Positions 40,318-51,281 of a stretch of 64,000 nt of DNA are shown here, one piece after another (position 1 is the first letter of the stretch; every line of letters begins with the position of its first letter). The position numbers and the translations under genes were made by a program. This DNA is from Chondrus crispus (taxonomy: Eukaryota; Rhodophyta; Florideophyceae; Gigartinales; Gigartinaceae). The stretch spans positions 11,813 to 75,812 of the forward strand of contig NW_005179258.1 in NCBI RefSeq assembly GCF_000350225.1, in the 5' to 3' direction. Under the pieces are notes generated by a model. That model worked only from the letters and a program-made list of their open reading frames with translations, was not told the origin of the DNA and did no database searches.

Positions 40318-42385
40318 ATGAGCGCCCTCTTCCCCCTCTTCGCGCTGCTGGCGGCCGCGGCCGCGGCCGCAGCCGCCGCAGTGGCCCCCGCCGCCCCTGC
40401 CGCGCACGATTGCGCCGCGCACACGCCCGTGTTCACGCTGCCGGCGCCGCCGCCCAACGCCGACTGCCTGCGCCTGTTGCGCCACCCGCCGCGCGGCGAC
40501 GCCACGCCGCGCTTCGCGCGCTGCCGCAATGAGACCTGCTTCCTCTTCGTGCACGACAACCCGTTCGTGCTGCTGCCGCCGGACGCCCTGGCCGCGCCCA
40601 CGCCCGAGCTGCTCGCGCGCTTCCAGATCCCGTTCGCGTGCGGCCGCCCGCACGAGCTCCACCCGCAGCTCACCGGCGTCGCCTTCCAGATGCATGCGCG
40701 TACCACCTCAAGCGACGCCCTGTGCGTGTGGGCGGGCCCCAACGAAGCCTGCACCTACAACGCCCTCGTCGACTTTGTCGACGTCATGGCGCACCACGAC
40801 CCGCCGTACCGCTTCGCCATCACCGGCATGCTGCTGGAGACCAAGCAGCGCTACTGCCGACACTACCCGTCCGCCTCCTTCCTGGACAACAAGGTCGTCA
40901 TCGTCGGCCGCGCGGCTGACGAGCACGAGGCCTCGCACGGCCCGCTCTACCAGCTCATCCGCCCGTTCCGCTGGTCCACCTGGTGCATCTTCGCCGCCGC
41001 CGTCTGCGTCTGTCTCCTCGTCTGCTTTTACATCGCCGCCCGCTTCCACGTCCTCCCCGGCCGCCCGTTCGTCACCGCCTTCTACATACTCGCCGGCGAG
41101 CGCCAGAGCGCCATGTCCACCGACGACATCCGGATGCAACCCGCCCCGCCCCGCCGCCCCCGCCGCCATCACCACCATCTCCCGCGCGGAGCGCCCGCGC
41201 GCCGCTCCAGCACACACGCGGACGTCAGGAGGTTCCCGCTCGGCAGCAACAAGTACGGCCTCGCATTCACACTCTTCAGCGCCGCTTTAGTCGCGCTTGG
41301 ATCCGTCTTCGCCCTCTTCTACGAGGTCGCCGTCGTCAACTTTTTGTTCCAGCAGCGCAACATGGCCCTGGATAAGAGCGTCAAGACCCTCTCCGTCTCT
41401 GAGCTCAAGCGTTACTCGGTCCTTAAAAATTCCGCCTTGGAGGAGGTCTGGGATGCTGCAGGTATGTGTACAATTCTTTCTCTGCTTCCTTCTTCCTTCT
41501 TGTCTCCATCATGCCCGGGATATGCTAACGAAAAACGAGTGAGGCATCATTGATTTCTTCTGAATTCTGCGCAGTGAACAGCGACGGGCGCAAGTACGAG
41601 TCGTATCCGTGGAGCCAGTGCTCGCGCGACGTCGACTGTATGCGTTGGGTGGCCGACGAGGACTCTGACGTCGACTTTGACGTCACGTCGGACGTGTCGG
41701 CCAAGAACGTCATCGCGCACGATCCGCTGTGCAGTAAGTCGAACACCCGTTCTTGGGCGCGCAGGTGCGTGCGTCGGGGAGCCGCACCTAACCATCTTCT
41801 CTGTGCCTCTTCATCTGCGCGCGCACACACACACCACGTCACTGCAGAGGGCTTGACGCTCTTCAGCACAAAGGACATGCTGTACCAGTTCAGCGGTGGC
41901 TGGCTGTATAGCAGCGCCGTGGACGCGGACTTCCGCCGCCAGGTCGACATCGAGCTGGTGAGTCTACGGATGAGCGGCGAGGTACGTTACAGTTGCGCAC
42001 GTTTAAAGTCTCATCTGCTTGCTCTGTCACGTGCACGGCACTAAATCGTTTGTTTCCGTGATCGTTATGGAACTGGGTGTGACGGCAGGTGCAAAGACTG
42101 TTGGACGAGGCCAACGGGGGCTTTGTCGCGGAGCAGAACGCGTTGCTGGACATCGGGCCGCTGATCGTGCTAATCCCTCTCTTGATTTTCGTGCTGCCGC
42201 CGCTGGTGGGCGCTGTGGCGGTGATCTCGTGCTGGCCGCGCGCGCGGAAAGGGGAAGGGAGAGAGGAAGGGAGAGAGGAAGGAAGAGAGGAAGGAAGAGA
42301 GGAAGGAAGAGAGGAAGGAAAAGAGGAAGGGAAAGAGGAAGGGAAAGAGGAAGGGAAAGAAAGAGCAAGGGAAAGAGGACGGTGA
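40318..42385 (+). CDS. ionotropic-receptor-like channel (4 exons, 569 aa)
   Basis: Proposed exons are 40318-41461, 41575-41733, 41848-41957 and 42089-42385; all introns are GT-AG (113, 114, 131 bp) and phases agree. The signal peptide is Ala-rich (residues 1-28). An extracellular domain with paired Cys follows (CVWAGPNEACTYNALVDFVD, the S1-like half). Then TM1 (PFRWSTWCIFAAAVCVCLLV, about 220-243), a His/Arg-rich loop, and a second membrane segment ending FYEVAVVNFLFQQR (about 312-348), in the place of the YTANLAAF pore helix of ionotropic glutamate receptors. KRYSVLKNSALEEVWD starts an S2-like half, and a last TM lies at about 492-520. The tail is an REEG repeat. Domain order fits the iGluR/GLR fold, but similarity is weak, so ligand and ion are unknown. 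GC-rich codon use stands out against neighbouring transposons. Confidence 0.6.
42242..42383 (+). repeat. 12-bp coding minisatellite (REEG/KEEG tail)
   Basis: About nine units of GAGAGGAAGGGA and variants encode alternating REEG and KEEG at the cytosolic end of the channel protein, up to its stop codon. All units are in frame. Confidence 0.9.
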
Positions 42386-43026
42386 GCAGCGCGAAGGGGT
42401 GGCACGGGGGGAGGGGTGCTTCGCAGGCGGGGACGGTGGGGCGACAGTGAGTGAAGTGTAAATTTTTAGGGAAATGTGTCGATTGGCGATGCGACGCAAC
42501 GTGGTGCCTCTCCAGGTAACAAACGATCTTCCACTCGCCTCCCCCCGCGCCGCGCAGGGCGGAAGAAAGGAGTTTGGCGTACTGTAGCTCTGTGGTGGGG
42601 AACTTCACGGTGGGCNNNNNNNNNNNNNNNNNNNNNNNNNNNNNNNNNNNNNNNNNNNNNNNNNNNNNNNNNNNNNNNNNNNNNNNNNNNNNNNNNNNNN
42701 NNNNNNNNNNNNNNNGCCCACCGGGAAGTGTGAGTCCACACCAAACCCTGCACGCTGGTCAGCCGCAAAAACAAGCAAGTACTTCCCCTCCTCCCCCTCC
42801 TCCCCCTCATCCCATCAGTTCGCACCCTCCCACCAGCGCCTATAAAATATGTCCTCCATCTTCCTCTGCTGAATCCCTCTGCCTCTGCCCTCCACCCCCC
42901 CGCCCCCGAAACCCGACACCCTTCTTTCAACCCCTCCAACCGTCTTTGCAATTCCCCACGTCCTCGTCGCCACGACTCAACAACTTCGTCCTCAACAACC
43001 GCCATCGCCTGCGCCTGAAGCTCGGG
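42386..43026. other. promoter side of two-TM paralog 1, with assembly gap
   Basis: No gene. It contains a run of 100 N at 42616-42715 (assembly gap). The flanks are inverted: CACGGTGGGC before the gap and GCCCACCGGGAAGTG after it, so the gap is probably the tip of a palindrome. CTCCTCCCC repeats follow, then a TATA box at 42,840-42,848. Confidence 0.6.
42840..42848 (+). promoter_or_regulatory. TATA box of two-TM paralog 1
   Basis: CTATAAAAT, 187 bp before the ATG at 43027. Paralog 2 has the same box at the same distance in an otherwise diverged promoter; the preceding CCAGCGC is also conserved. Confidence 0.6.
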
Positions 43027-43676
43027 ATGGGCGCGTCTGCCATGGAGTACGAGGCGCACGACCTTTCCTCGGGCGACATCATCGCCGTCATGCTGCAGCG
43101 CGCGTCCAAGGAGCCTTCGTCGACTACAGGGGACGCCGCCTACGCAAAGCTGCTTTCGTCCGTGCAGACTTCAGGAAGCACTGCATCGCACGCGCATTCG
43201 CACGCTGCGATGCCAGTCGCATCTCACACGCAGAAGAACAACAACCTCCTCACTCCACCCTACCGTGGCACGCCCCATCCCCACGCCCCAAGCCAGAGTG
43301 CAACCAAAATGCTCCACGCTGTTGCCCATAACTCTGCCAGCTCCCCGTCCTCGCCATTATGTTCATCTTCACGCTGTCCGTACCCGTGGCATCGGGCGCC
43401 CCGCTTCCTGCCGCCCCGCCACCGGAAAACGCCCCTTGGCATTGGCTAGAGCCCGTCATCGCGGCCTCAGCCGCCATCGCCGCAGTCGTTCTAGCCGCCT
43501 TCCTCGGCTGGGCCATCGACTCGTTCCGCAACCGACGTCGGCGATCCGCGACCTTGCGGCAAGATGGCGTCCTGCTTCCCCGCATGCCGCTCTCGGCCGA
43601 GGCCGCTCATGTGGAGACGGAATACTGTGCGGTGTTCATTTACGAGTCGAGGACCACAAGGTGTAGAAGGTATTAA
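43027..43676 (+). pseudogene. two-TM protein, paralog 1 (frameshifted)
   Basis: ATG 43027 gives MGASAMEYEAHDLSSGDI, nearly identical to paralog 2 (52460-53134). Near 43,325 this copy has one base fewer (GTTGCCCATAACTC against GTTACCAAGCAACTC), so the first frame ends out of register at 43449. The remaining domain continues in another frame from ATG 43359 (MFIFTLSVPVASGAPLP...WLEPVIAASAAIAAVVLAAF) to 43676. Either a pseudogene or a shortened two-TM protein made from 43359. Confidence 0.75.
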
Positions 43677-43739
43677 TTACCAAGGCTGTGTTGTGTCGGA
43701 GTGGGGTTTTTGGAGGTTTGTGGTGTTAACTTTTAATAT

Positions 43740-43818
43740 CGTACATAGGCTCTCTTATTTTTACATTGTGCATAGGCTCTCTTATTTTTACATAGTACAT
43801 AGGCGCTCTTATTTTTAA
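43740..43818. repeat. 29-bp tandem repeat x3
   Basis: The unit (about GTACATAGGCTCTCTTATTTTTACAT with variants) occurs three times just after the stop of paralog 1. The paralog 2 locus has one copy at about 53,200-53,222, so the array expanded here. Confidence 0.85.
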
Positions 43819-43839
43819 CTGCTGTAGCTGACATTAAAC

Positions 43840-44100
43840 CTTTGGATGTAGATCATGCAAGAGGTGCGGCGACCCGTTTTCTCTTCGGTTTCTCTTCTCT
43901 AACCGAGCTGATGTTTCACGAGACAACGCAACATGTCGGAAGTCTCAGCGCAATGGTCGAGTTTTTGATGTCTCCGGCGACCTGTCAAATAGTAGGAAAG
44001 GTAACCTCGAGTGTCAGCGTACCGAGCATCAACAAGCATACAGCATCGCCCCATGTCCAGGTAACGAATGACCTTCTGGATTTGAGAGAGTCGCAAATCT
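43840..44100. repeat. 3' flank shared by the two paralogous loci
   Basis: Matches 53,260-53,395 and then 53,873-53,960, with blocks such as TTTCACGAGACA.CGCAACATGTCGG, GATGTCTCCGGCGACCTG, CATACAGCATCGCCCCATGTC. The duplication therefore includes about 400 bp past the gene. Confidence 0.8.
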
Positions 44101-44648
44101 GAACAAAATCTTTCGTTGTACTTAAAGCTGCTTCCCCGGTGATTTTGCGCGACGTTATTGTCGAGGGCAAGTACGTTACGTAAAGAAATGGTGTCCAAAT
44201 TCACTTCATAAATTCGCAATTCAAAAACGTTGTCCGTAAAATAACACGTTGTTTTTTCCATTTGCCCACAAACTCGAAGGACGTAAAGTAAATCCGAGTT
44301 TGAAAAATCCCAACACGAGTTTTGTGGACTGACCTCCAGCAAGGTACCTGCTCGCAACGAACGCAAGTCTGGTATATGGTTGTGCCGTACGACGGATCAC
44401 GTGCGCCTGCGCGAATACTCGCTGAAGCGAATATTGTAGCTCGCCACAAGGATAGAACGGTTCTCAGTCGAAAGGGCGATGCGTTTCGTCTTTTTGACAG
44501 GCTGAGGGGGGAAGTTTAGAGAGGACCGCTCTTTAGAAGCTTCTACTTGTCTTTCTTTCGCGGTTGCTTCGGCGGCATCTGTGGCAGATCCTGTCGCGCT
44601 ATGATCCATTGATGGACTCTGCCCAGATGAAGCGATAGGGGCGTCCAT
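43899..44648 (-). pseudogene. unidentified minus-strand ORF series
   Basis: Minus-strand ATG 44646-44648 opens MDAPIASSGQSPSMDHSATG.., a Ser/Ala-rich start that stops at 44397. Frames 44449-44201 (with CVRCEQVPCW, a possible zinc-knuckle) and 44366-43899 (DLLYVLRVCGQMEKTTCYF) look like shifted continuations. I recognise no family. The 3' part overlaps the duplicated flank of the two-TM locus. Confidence 0.25.
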
Positions 44649-44897
44649 GATGCAAACCGGTACGACCCGCGCAGTATAAGACTCGTTTGTGCTGATGAGA
44701 GAGCAGAAAACTCACTTCGTTTTCTTTCAAGACGGGTTGATCCGGCACTGCTGTGATGAGGCGGATGTGAAAGTGGTGAAAAACTCACATGCCCCGAGTT
44801 TTCGGCATGCTGTGAGTTTTGCCAAACGCGTTGTTTGCAAAATTTGCGTTCAGAAAATCCGAGCAATCTCGCCGCCAAAACACGCGTTTTCGTGACT
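44649..44897. other. insertion region left of copia element
   Basis: No gene. It contains an imperfect inverted repeat around AAAACTCACATGCCCCGAGTTTT (about 44,780-44,805) and related ACTCAC/GTGAGTTTT motifs. It ends with the 5-bp target duplication TCACG (44898-44902) of the copia element. Confidence 0.5.
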
Positions 44898-44902
44898 TCA
44901 CG

Positions 44903-45001
44903 TGTGTGAACTGGAGACCGATGACTCCTCCTCGTTTACTCGTCGTCGCTCGTGGGTTAAGTATGTCCTGTATAGGACAGACTGTCCTGTGCGGTCTGAC
45001 A
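44903..45001 (-). repeat. 3' LTR of copia element
   Basis: TGTC..CACA ends on the element's strand, 99 bp. It differs from the 5' LTR only at position 44997 (T here, A in the other, plus strand). Confidence 0.92.
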
Positions 45002-45036
45002 CTACAAAATGGCTATTGGCGAATGTGATTGTGCGG

Positions 45037-48000
45037 TCAGACAGTCCCCGGGTTCGCCAATAGGGGTTTTGGGGCGACGATGCTAAGGTTACGAAGGAGG
45101 TGCCGTGTACGTTGGGGTCCGAGTGGCTTGGTGAAGTAGTCCGCTAAGTTTTCGTCGGAAGGGATATGTTTGATGTTGACGTTTCCTCTTTGGATGTGGT
45201 TGTGGATGAGGTGGTGTTTGACGTCAATGAATTTTCGGCGTTTGATGGGCGCCGAGTTTTGGGCGACAAGGATGGCAGACTTGTTGTCGACGAAGAGCGG
45301 TGTTGGTTTAGTCTCAGGCGTTCGTGTTTCGCTGAGAAGCCTTCTGAGCCAGTGGGCCTGTTGTGTAGCGGCGGTGGCGGCTAAGTACTCTGCTTCGCAC
45401 GTGGAAGCCGCCACAACTGTCTGTCGGGCTGATGTCCAGCTTATAGGTGCGCCTTGGAACATGTGTACGACTCCGGTTCGCGATTTGCGGTCGTGATCAT
45501 TCGCAAAATCGGAGTCGCTGTACGTGCAGAGAGTGGGGGAGGTGGTTCTGGGTGCGGATTTGAAAAGGATGCCGTGATCCTTTGTGCCGCTGAGGTAGCG
45601 TAAGAGCCATTGGAGGTGGTCTTTGTGCTCTTTCGCGGGCTTGTGCATTACCGAGGCTAGCATGCTGACGGCTGGATGTATATCTGGCCTTGTGCTGTCC
45701 GCTAGGTAGCGCAGATCGCCTATTGTTTGGCGGTACAGAAAGGCCTGATGTTGTTCCAGTGGTGTGCTGTCGTGTGCGAAGGTGAACGCTGCTTTGGGGG
45801 GAAGTGGTGTGCGCTTTGGGTTTGCTGCGAGCATGCCCGTTTTCGTGAGTATTGACGTGGCTACTTGCGGCTGTGCGATGTGTACTTCGCCTTGTGGCAT
45901 ACGTTGTATGTGCCATTTCAAGTATTGGGCTGGGAAGCCTAGGCGCTTGATTTTGTATTTCGCCGCGAGGGTGGCGTGTAGTTCGTCTTGCATGGCTTGG
46001 GTTGAGGCGACAGAGAGAAAGTCGTCCATGTTGACTGCTACGAGTATTGTGCCTTTGATTGATTTTTTGAAAAAGAGGCACGGGTCGGCTTCGGTAGGCT
46101 GGTAGCCATGGGAGGTTAGGTGTTTGAGGAGGCCGTCGTGGTAGATGCGGGCGGCCTGTGGTGTGCCGTATATGTTCTTTATGAGGAGCCCCGCTTTTCC
46201 TTGATGTTTAAATGTGCCATTGAAGCGGGGGTGTTGTTTGATGTATACCGGTTTCGTTTGGGGGAAGCGTTCATGGAGGTATGCTAAACTGATGTCCATG
46301 TGTTCTAGTGACCAATTGCGGGAGGCGGCTATGGCTAATAGGAGCCGTACTGTAGTCTTGTCCGCCATGTGCGTGGTAACTTGGTCGGGGTCATAGTGCT
46401 TTCCAGGTGTCATACGGTCACCTCTTGCGGCGCATCTTGCTTTGCGCTCGGTGGCGGCTCCCGTATGGTCCCGTATGTAGCGGTAAGTCATGGTGAGCGG
46501 TATTAATTTTTCGTGTTTTGGGATCATGCTGTCGGGGATCCATCTGATGGTGTTTTTGTCATCTAATTTTTCTAGTTTGGCGTCGTGCGCTCGTGCCCAT
46601 TCGTGCGCGTCGGGGTAGTTGCGAGCTTCTTGTCTGGTGCGGGGGTCTGGCGTGGTTATCTGAGGAGTGGGTTGGGGTGGAGGGTTTGAGGTGGTGCGAA
46701 GAACGGCGTTGGTGGTGACAGCTGGGTCATGTGACTTGGTGTATGGGAGGAAGTCTTGTGTGCGGACTGTGTGATATTGGTGCGTGTGGGTATCTTGAAC
46801 GGTGATTGAGCGGGGGTTGTTGGCGTACATATAGCGTACAGGTCGGCTGCGTGACTCGAGTTTCTTCTTATTTGCGTAGATCGGCACGGTCCCGATCTGG
46901 CCGAAGATGAGGAGTTGTTTGGGTTTCGCCGGTTGGCTGTGCCACAGTGTGTATGGCGCTTGGTTTGTTGCGCTGTGAGGTAGGATATTGTACTTGTAGG
47001 CAGCGTCTCGTACCGCGTCTTCCCAGTATGTTGCAGGCAGGTTTGCGTGGTGTAGGTTTGCTCTTGCCGCATTCATGAGGGTTTGATTAATTCTTTCAGC
47101 GATGGAATTTTCTTGAGGTTAGTGAGGCGTGTTGTTTTCGTACTGTATTCCTAGAGCGGCGTAGGTTTGGAGCGCATGATTGGATTTGAATTCTCGGGCG
47201 TTGTCGGTGCGGTATATTTTAGGGAGACGGTTGCGGTGTTTGAGTTGGGCAAAGAATTGAGGCATGATGATGCCGACTTCGTTCCGTGATTTGAGGAAGT
47301 ACAGTATGACATGCCGTGAGGCGGCGTCGATGTACGTAAGGAAGTGTAGATTGCCGTGCGTAGATCTGGGTTGGATCGGTCCGCATGTGTCTGAACTGAG
47401 ATATTCACCGGGGGCATAGTGGTGGGGTGCGGGGGTGTGGCGTGCTGGTCGTTGTTTGGCGTGCGAGCATGCCGAGCATGATATGCGAATTTTTGTGGTT
47501 GACAGTGATGCTGGAAGGCCGTGTACTGTTTTAGTTTTTGCGATATTTTGTATTGTGCGGAGGGGGGCGTGGTTGAGTTTGAGATGCCATTGATGCAGAA
47601 TTCTGTCGGCTGTCTTACAGGGGATTTCTGGTATGTGGGGAGCTGGTGTCGATTTAATGGATTTTGGTGTGTGGTCCCGTGACTGTGTGAGGCCGGTGGG
47701 TGTGGCTTTGCTGGTTGTGAGGGGTGTGGCAGTTGGTTTGGTTGTCTGTTGCGGTGCCTTTTTCGTTGGTGGTTTGGGAATTGGCCTTGTGCGGGCTGCT
47801 CTGGCCTGTTGTTTTGGGGTCGTGAGGGGTGTGGCGGTGGATTTGGTTGTCTGTTGCGGTGCCTTTTTCGTGGGTGGTTTGGGATGGGGTCTTGTGCGGG
47901 TTTCTCTTGCTTGTGGTTTTGGGGTTGATTTCCATGCGTACGATCGGATCTGAGAGTCCCATGGTGCCGTGCCAATGACAGTGCCACGTGAATTTTTGTC

Positions 48001-49209
48001 AAATATGTAGGCTACGTCTGGTGTGAATAGGACGTTGCCATGTTTTTGCGTTATGGATCTGACAGAGAGGAGATTGTTGGGGATTCTGGGTGATACGACG
48101 GCGGTGATTTTCAGGGGGTGACCCTTATTCGTCCGTATCGTCGTCTGTCCGATGTGTGTACAGGGTACAGTTTGGTTAGTGGCCGTTTTGGTTCTGGTCG
48201 GGGCTAGTCGAGGGTTGTGCAGTGAGGAGAGTGACTGCATGTGGGAGGGGTGTGCTCCCGAGTCCAGGATATACGTACAGTGATCTTCAAGAAGATCGAC
48301 CCTTGGCGCTTGGTTGAGCACGTTGGGGTGTCCTGCGTCTGGGTCTTGTGCGTACTCGACCGGGCTTTGTGTGATGTGGGCCGTGTTGAGGAGCTTGGGA
48401 CGTGTTGTTGGACGGATGTATTGGTGGCGAGGGTGGGCTGGATGGTTGCACTCTTGATCCGTGTGTCTCGGTCGAGTGACGCCTCGGGACATGTGGAAGC
48501 GACACGGATTTTTCGGCACCGGTAGGTTGTGTTGGGGCCGGCGGGTGTACCATGGAGCGGGTGTCCTGTTTCGGAATGAGTTGGCGGGACTACCAATGTC
48601 GCCATGCATGCTTGCCGGTTTAGGGAGGGATGATCGCTGGTACAGATCTAAGCGATTGAACTTGTGTACGAAGTCTTTGGTGTCTTTGGGATCGAGGGCG
48701 ATGAGCTGGTTTCCTATGGTGGCTGTGGCTGGGTTGAACCTCAGACCATCTATGAGAAACTCGACAGTAGTCTTGGGGTCAGAGATGTCTGGGAACCGGG
48801 CTGCTATCATCCTTGTTCGAATCTTTTCGTGGGCGTTGATGTACTCTTCTAGCGTCATTTCGGGCTTGTAATGGGCTTGCTCTGCCAGTTGCTTTAGGTA
48901 CTTGTGATCTGATGCGTTTGTGGTGTCGAGGTGGGAAGTGACGGCTTGTACTAGATCGTAGGGAGTGGGATCACTGGTTGGCGTGAGGATGAGATTGGCT
49001 ATTTCGGGGGGTATGGACGTTATTAATTTTCCAAGAAGGTAGTTCTTGTTCTTGTCGAATATGTTGAGGTCGGTTGGGTCTTGCGGGGGTGGGGGGTTTC
49101 CTGTGATGTGTTCGATAGCTCCGATGGTGTGTGCTGCTGCGCGGGTGGCTACTATCCAGGGGCCGTAGTTGGTGGGGTCTAGTCTTGGGATGTCTGGTCG
49201 TTTTTCCAT
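45037..49209 (-). pseudogene. copia gag-pol polyprotein, single stop in integrase
   Basis: ATG at 49207-49209. One continuous frame of 1,391 codons is broken only by TAA at 47119-47121. Order: gag (RLDPTNYGPWIVATRAAAH..); protease (TYILDSGAHPSHM); GAG-pre-integrase with LHQWHLKLNH and CSACSHAKQRP; integrase with SSDTCGPIQP and KIYRTDNAREF, then the stop, then PQENSIAERINQTL carrying the catalytic Glu; RT with LEHMDISLAYLH and VAVNMDDFLSVAS; RNase H with TYSDSDFANDHDRKSRTG and STCEAEYLAATAA. A Pro/Lys/Thr-rich linker (47,695-47,925) consists of two 105-bp tandem units. Everything else looks intact, so one nonsense change separates this copy from an active one. Confidence 0.92.
47695..47925 (-). 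repeat. 105-bp tandem duplication in copia linker
   Basis: Two units encode RTRP-PKPPTKKAPQQTTK and STATPLTT-type sequence. The unit is 35 codons, so the frame is kept. It lies between protease and GAG-pre-integrase. Confidence 0.85.
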
Positions 49210-49422
49210 TGTGTCGGTGTTGTGTTGTGTGTGAATGTCTTGTGTCGTGATCGTGGGTTGTGTCGGTGGAGGTTTGTATGTGAGGTGTTGGTGGTGGTTC
49301 AGCCTGGGGCTCCTCCGCAGGGGGAGGGATCGGTGTGTTCTTGTCGTTGTGGGAGTTGTTGTTGTTGATGTAGAGCAGTGGGGATGTCGTGTTGTGCAGG
49401 GTAGCGAAGGGTGCCCGTAACC

Positions 49423-49521
49423 TGTGTGAACTGGAGACCGATGACTCCTCCTCGTTTACTCGTCGTCGCTCGTGGGTTAAGTATGTCCTGTATAGGACAG
49501 ACTGTCCTGTGCGGTCAGACA
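49423..49521 (-). repeat. 5' LTR of copia element
   Basis: 99 bp, 98 identical to the 3' LTR. gag starts 213 bp further along the element. Confidence 0.92.
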
Positions 49522-49526
49522 TCACG

Positions 49527-50940
49527 GACAACGTTAATGTATATATTTGGCCGAAGAAAGCCGACCTCTCGGGAGCGCTAAGGAGCTAGTCGTCTAGCAA
49601 GAGGCACTAGCAAGAGTACTATAAGTGCATGAATTAGGCTTAACAAAATGTAGGCCATTCGCTCATTCTTGATGGCTTTTCGGGTCAGTTTCACGGAAGA
49701 GCGGCCTGATGCCAGACTTGAGTGGAGTACGAGTAGATACTGTCCGTGAAGCGCATGTTTGGGCGAGGACGAAGAAAAGGCGAACAGAAGCACGGCCATC
49801 CAGACTGGCCTCCATACCGATCAGGAGCTGAACAGTGCCCGATAGTGCTTGGTGCGGAAAGGGGGAAAAGTAGGAACAGAGGACCGTTCTGAATGAGGGT
49901 CCGGGTACTCTATGTTAATGTCGCATTTGTCTTGAAAGAGCTGCTGCGCGTGGTCGCAGGTTACGAGACATTGTCAAGCGGTAATGTGGGGCAAGAATGG
50001 CGCGGGGAAAAATTACAGCACGGCCGGCTCTGTTGCAGCTTCCATGTCGTGCAGTGCCGTGATGGTAAGCGCCAAAACTGACATCCGGGAGAAGCCAACC
50101 TGCACGAGCAAGCACAGTGAGATTACGAAATTTGTTAGTCTTTATTCCCATGCCAATTCTTTCTGAAGCTCGCCCTCCGAGAAACGTAGACGTCAAAGCG
50201 ATAGTCCGTGTGAGTCATTGAAGACGTGGAAACAGCGGGGCATGGAACTTCAACATCAAGAGCGGGGGACATAGCGGGATTAGGGGACGACGACGCGAAT
50301 GATTGTAGCGGTGGCGCCGACAGGGTCCAGCCATTGCCAATGGGAAGTGTCCGGAGGATGGAGAGCGGGTTTACTTCAAGTCAGCAAGGGTTTTCAACGG
50401 GAGTTGAGGGTGTCCGACGGAGAGATGGCAATGTGCGTTTGAGCGGAATGAGGGAAGCGAAAGCGGTAGGATTGAGAAAAGTAGAGGCGGTAGGAAGTCA
50501 CAGTGATACTGTATGAAGGCTGGCAGTGTGAGGTGTAAAGGCGGCGGAATGGTCGGGACGATCGCAAGTGCACGTTTTCGCCATTGCAGTACACGTATAC
50601 ATGCCAGGCTCGCCGCTGTATTCGTCGGAGAGATTCTGACACCGCAGAATGAGATGGATTAGCGTATAAAGGACGCGTGAGTTGCTCAGAAAGGCCAGTC
50701 CCGGCAACGTTTATGGAGGAGGATTGCTCTTGAGAGAAATACCCCATGCAATGGACTGCCGTCAAAATCAATACGTCAGCATGGGTGCGCTGCTCGCGAC
50801 ACTGTGTAAAGGGGGCGGTTGCGCCACGAGGGGGTAATGTGGGTGGTGTGGACTCCACACACTGTGGAGGCAGGGCGGCGCGTGCGCGGCGCGGGGCCCG
50901 CACGTAGATGCGCTCGCGCGAGCGGGGGGACGCCCCACCC
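49527..50940. other. intergenic, no supported gene except a small ORF
   Basis: ORFs on both strands overlap each other and mostly lack ATG starts. GC rises after 50,800. The weak ORF at 49578-49799 is listed separately. Confidence 0.4.
49578..49799 (-). CDS. hypothetical 73-aa protein with C-terminal TM segment
   Basis: ATG 49797-49799, stop at 49578. The C terminus is strongly hydrophobic (MAYILLSLIHALIVLLLVPL followed by ARR), as in small tail-anchored proteins. No homolog recognised and no promoter evidence; it could be a chance ORF next to the copia insertion. Confidence 0.2.
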   Translation of the reverse strand: MAVLLFAFSSSSPKHALHGQYLLVLHSSLASGRSSVKLTRKAIKNERMAYILLSLIHALIVLLLVPLARRLAP

Positions 50941-51230
50941 CGCGCCTTGGCGACAGACTCCTTTTGCAGTTTGTATTTGTTTTCTAACACGTGTCTTTTG
51001 CTGCTTCAATTCTGTGGCGCGCCGGGCTTCGGAACGATAAGGGGTGTTCATGTGTTGACATCAGCAAAAGAGGCCGTGCTCCTTTCACAGCTTCTTTTGC
51101 TGCTTCTATTCTGTCGCGCACCGAGCTCCTTTTGCAGCTCCTTTTGCTGCTTCTATGCAGCTCTATTCGTTTTCTAACACGTGCTCCTTTTGCAGCATCT
51201 TTTGCAGCTTCTATCCCCCCGCTATCACCC
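50941..51230. repeat. degenerate tandem repeats of CTCCTTTTGCAGC type
   Basis: CTCCTTTTGC(A/T)GC, TTTTGCTGCTTCTAT and TTYGTTTTCTAACACGTG recur several times, with one larger unit near 50,958-51,020 and another near 51,120-51,190. Noncoding. Confidence 0.65.
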
Positions 51231-51281
51231 GTCCGCCTCCCCCCGCGACGCTCGCCATCTCCCGTCCCGCGAGGCGCTCCC

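Larger units (their letters stand above)
44903..49521 (-). mobile_element. complete Ty1/copia retrotransposon
   Basis: Bounded by 99-bp LTRs (44903-45001 and 49423-49521) that differ at one position. Flanked by a 5-bp direct repeat TCACG (44898-44902 and 49522-49526), the target-site duplication size of Ty1/copia. Total length 4,619 bp. Near-identical LTRs indicate a recent insertion. The LTRs are unusually short; they contain a GTCCTGTATAGGAC palindrome. No tRNA primer-binding site or clear polypurine tract was recognised. Confidence 0.92.

Noticed and set aside
39820..41375. Many long ORFs on both strands in the GC-rich stretch
   Set aside because: Very high GC leaves several frames open. 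Only the frame from ATG 40318 has a signal peptide, TM segments and introns with matching phase.
42253..42365. CRISPR or telomere-like array from the GGAA repeats
   Set aside because: It is an in-frame 12-bp coding minisatellite at the end of the channel gene.
47633..47953. Plus-strand membrane-protein-like ORF (Val/Gly/Leu-rich)
   Set aside because: Antisense shadow of the Pro/Lys/Thr-rich linker of the copia polyprotein.
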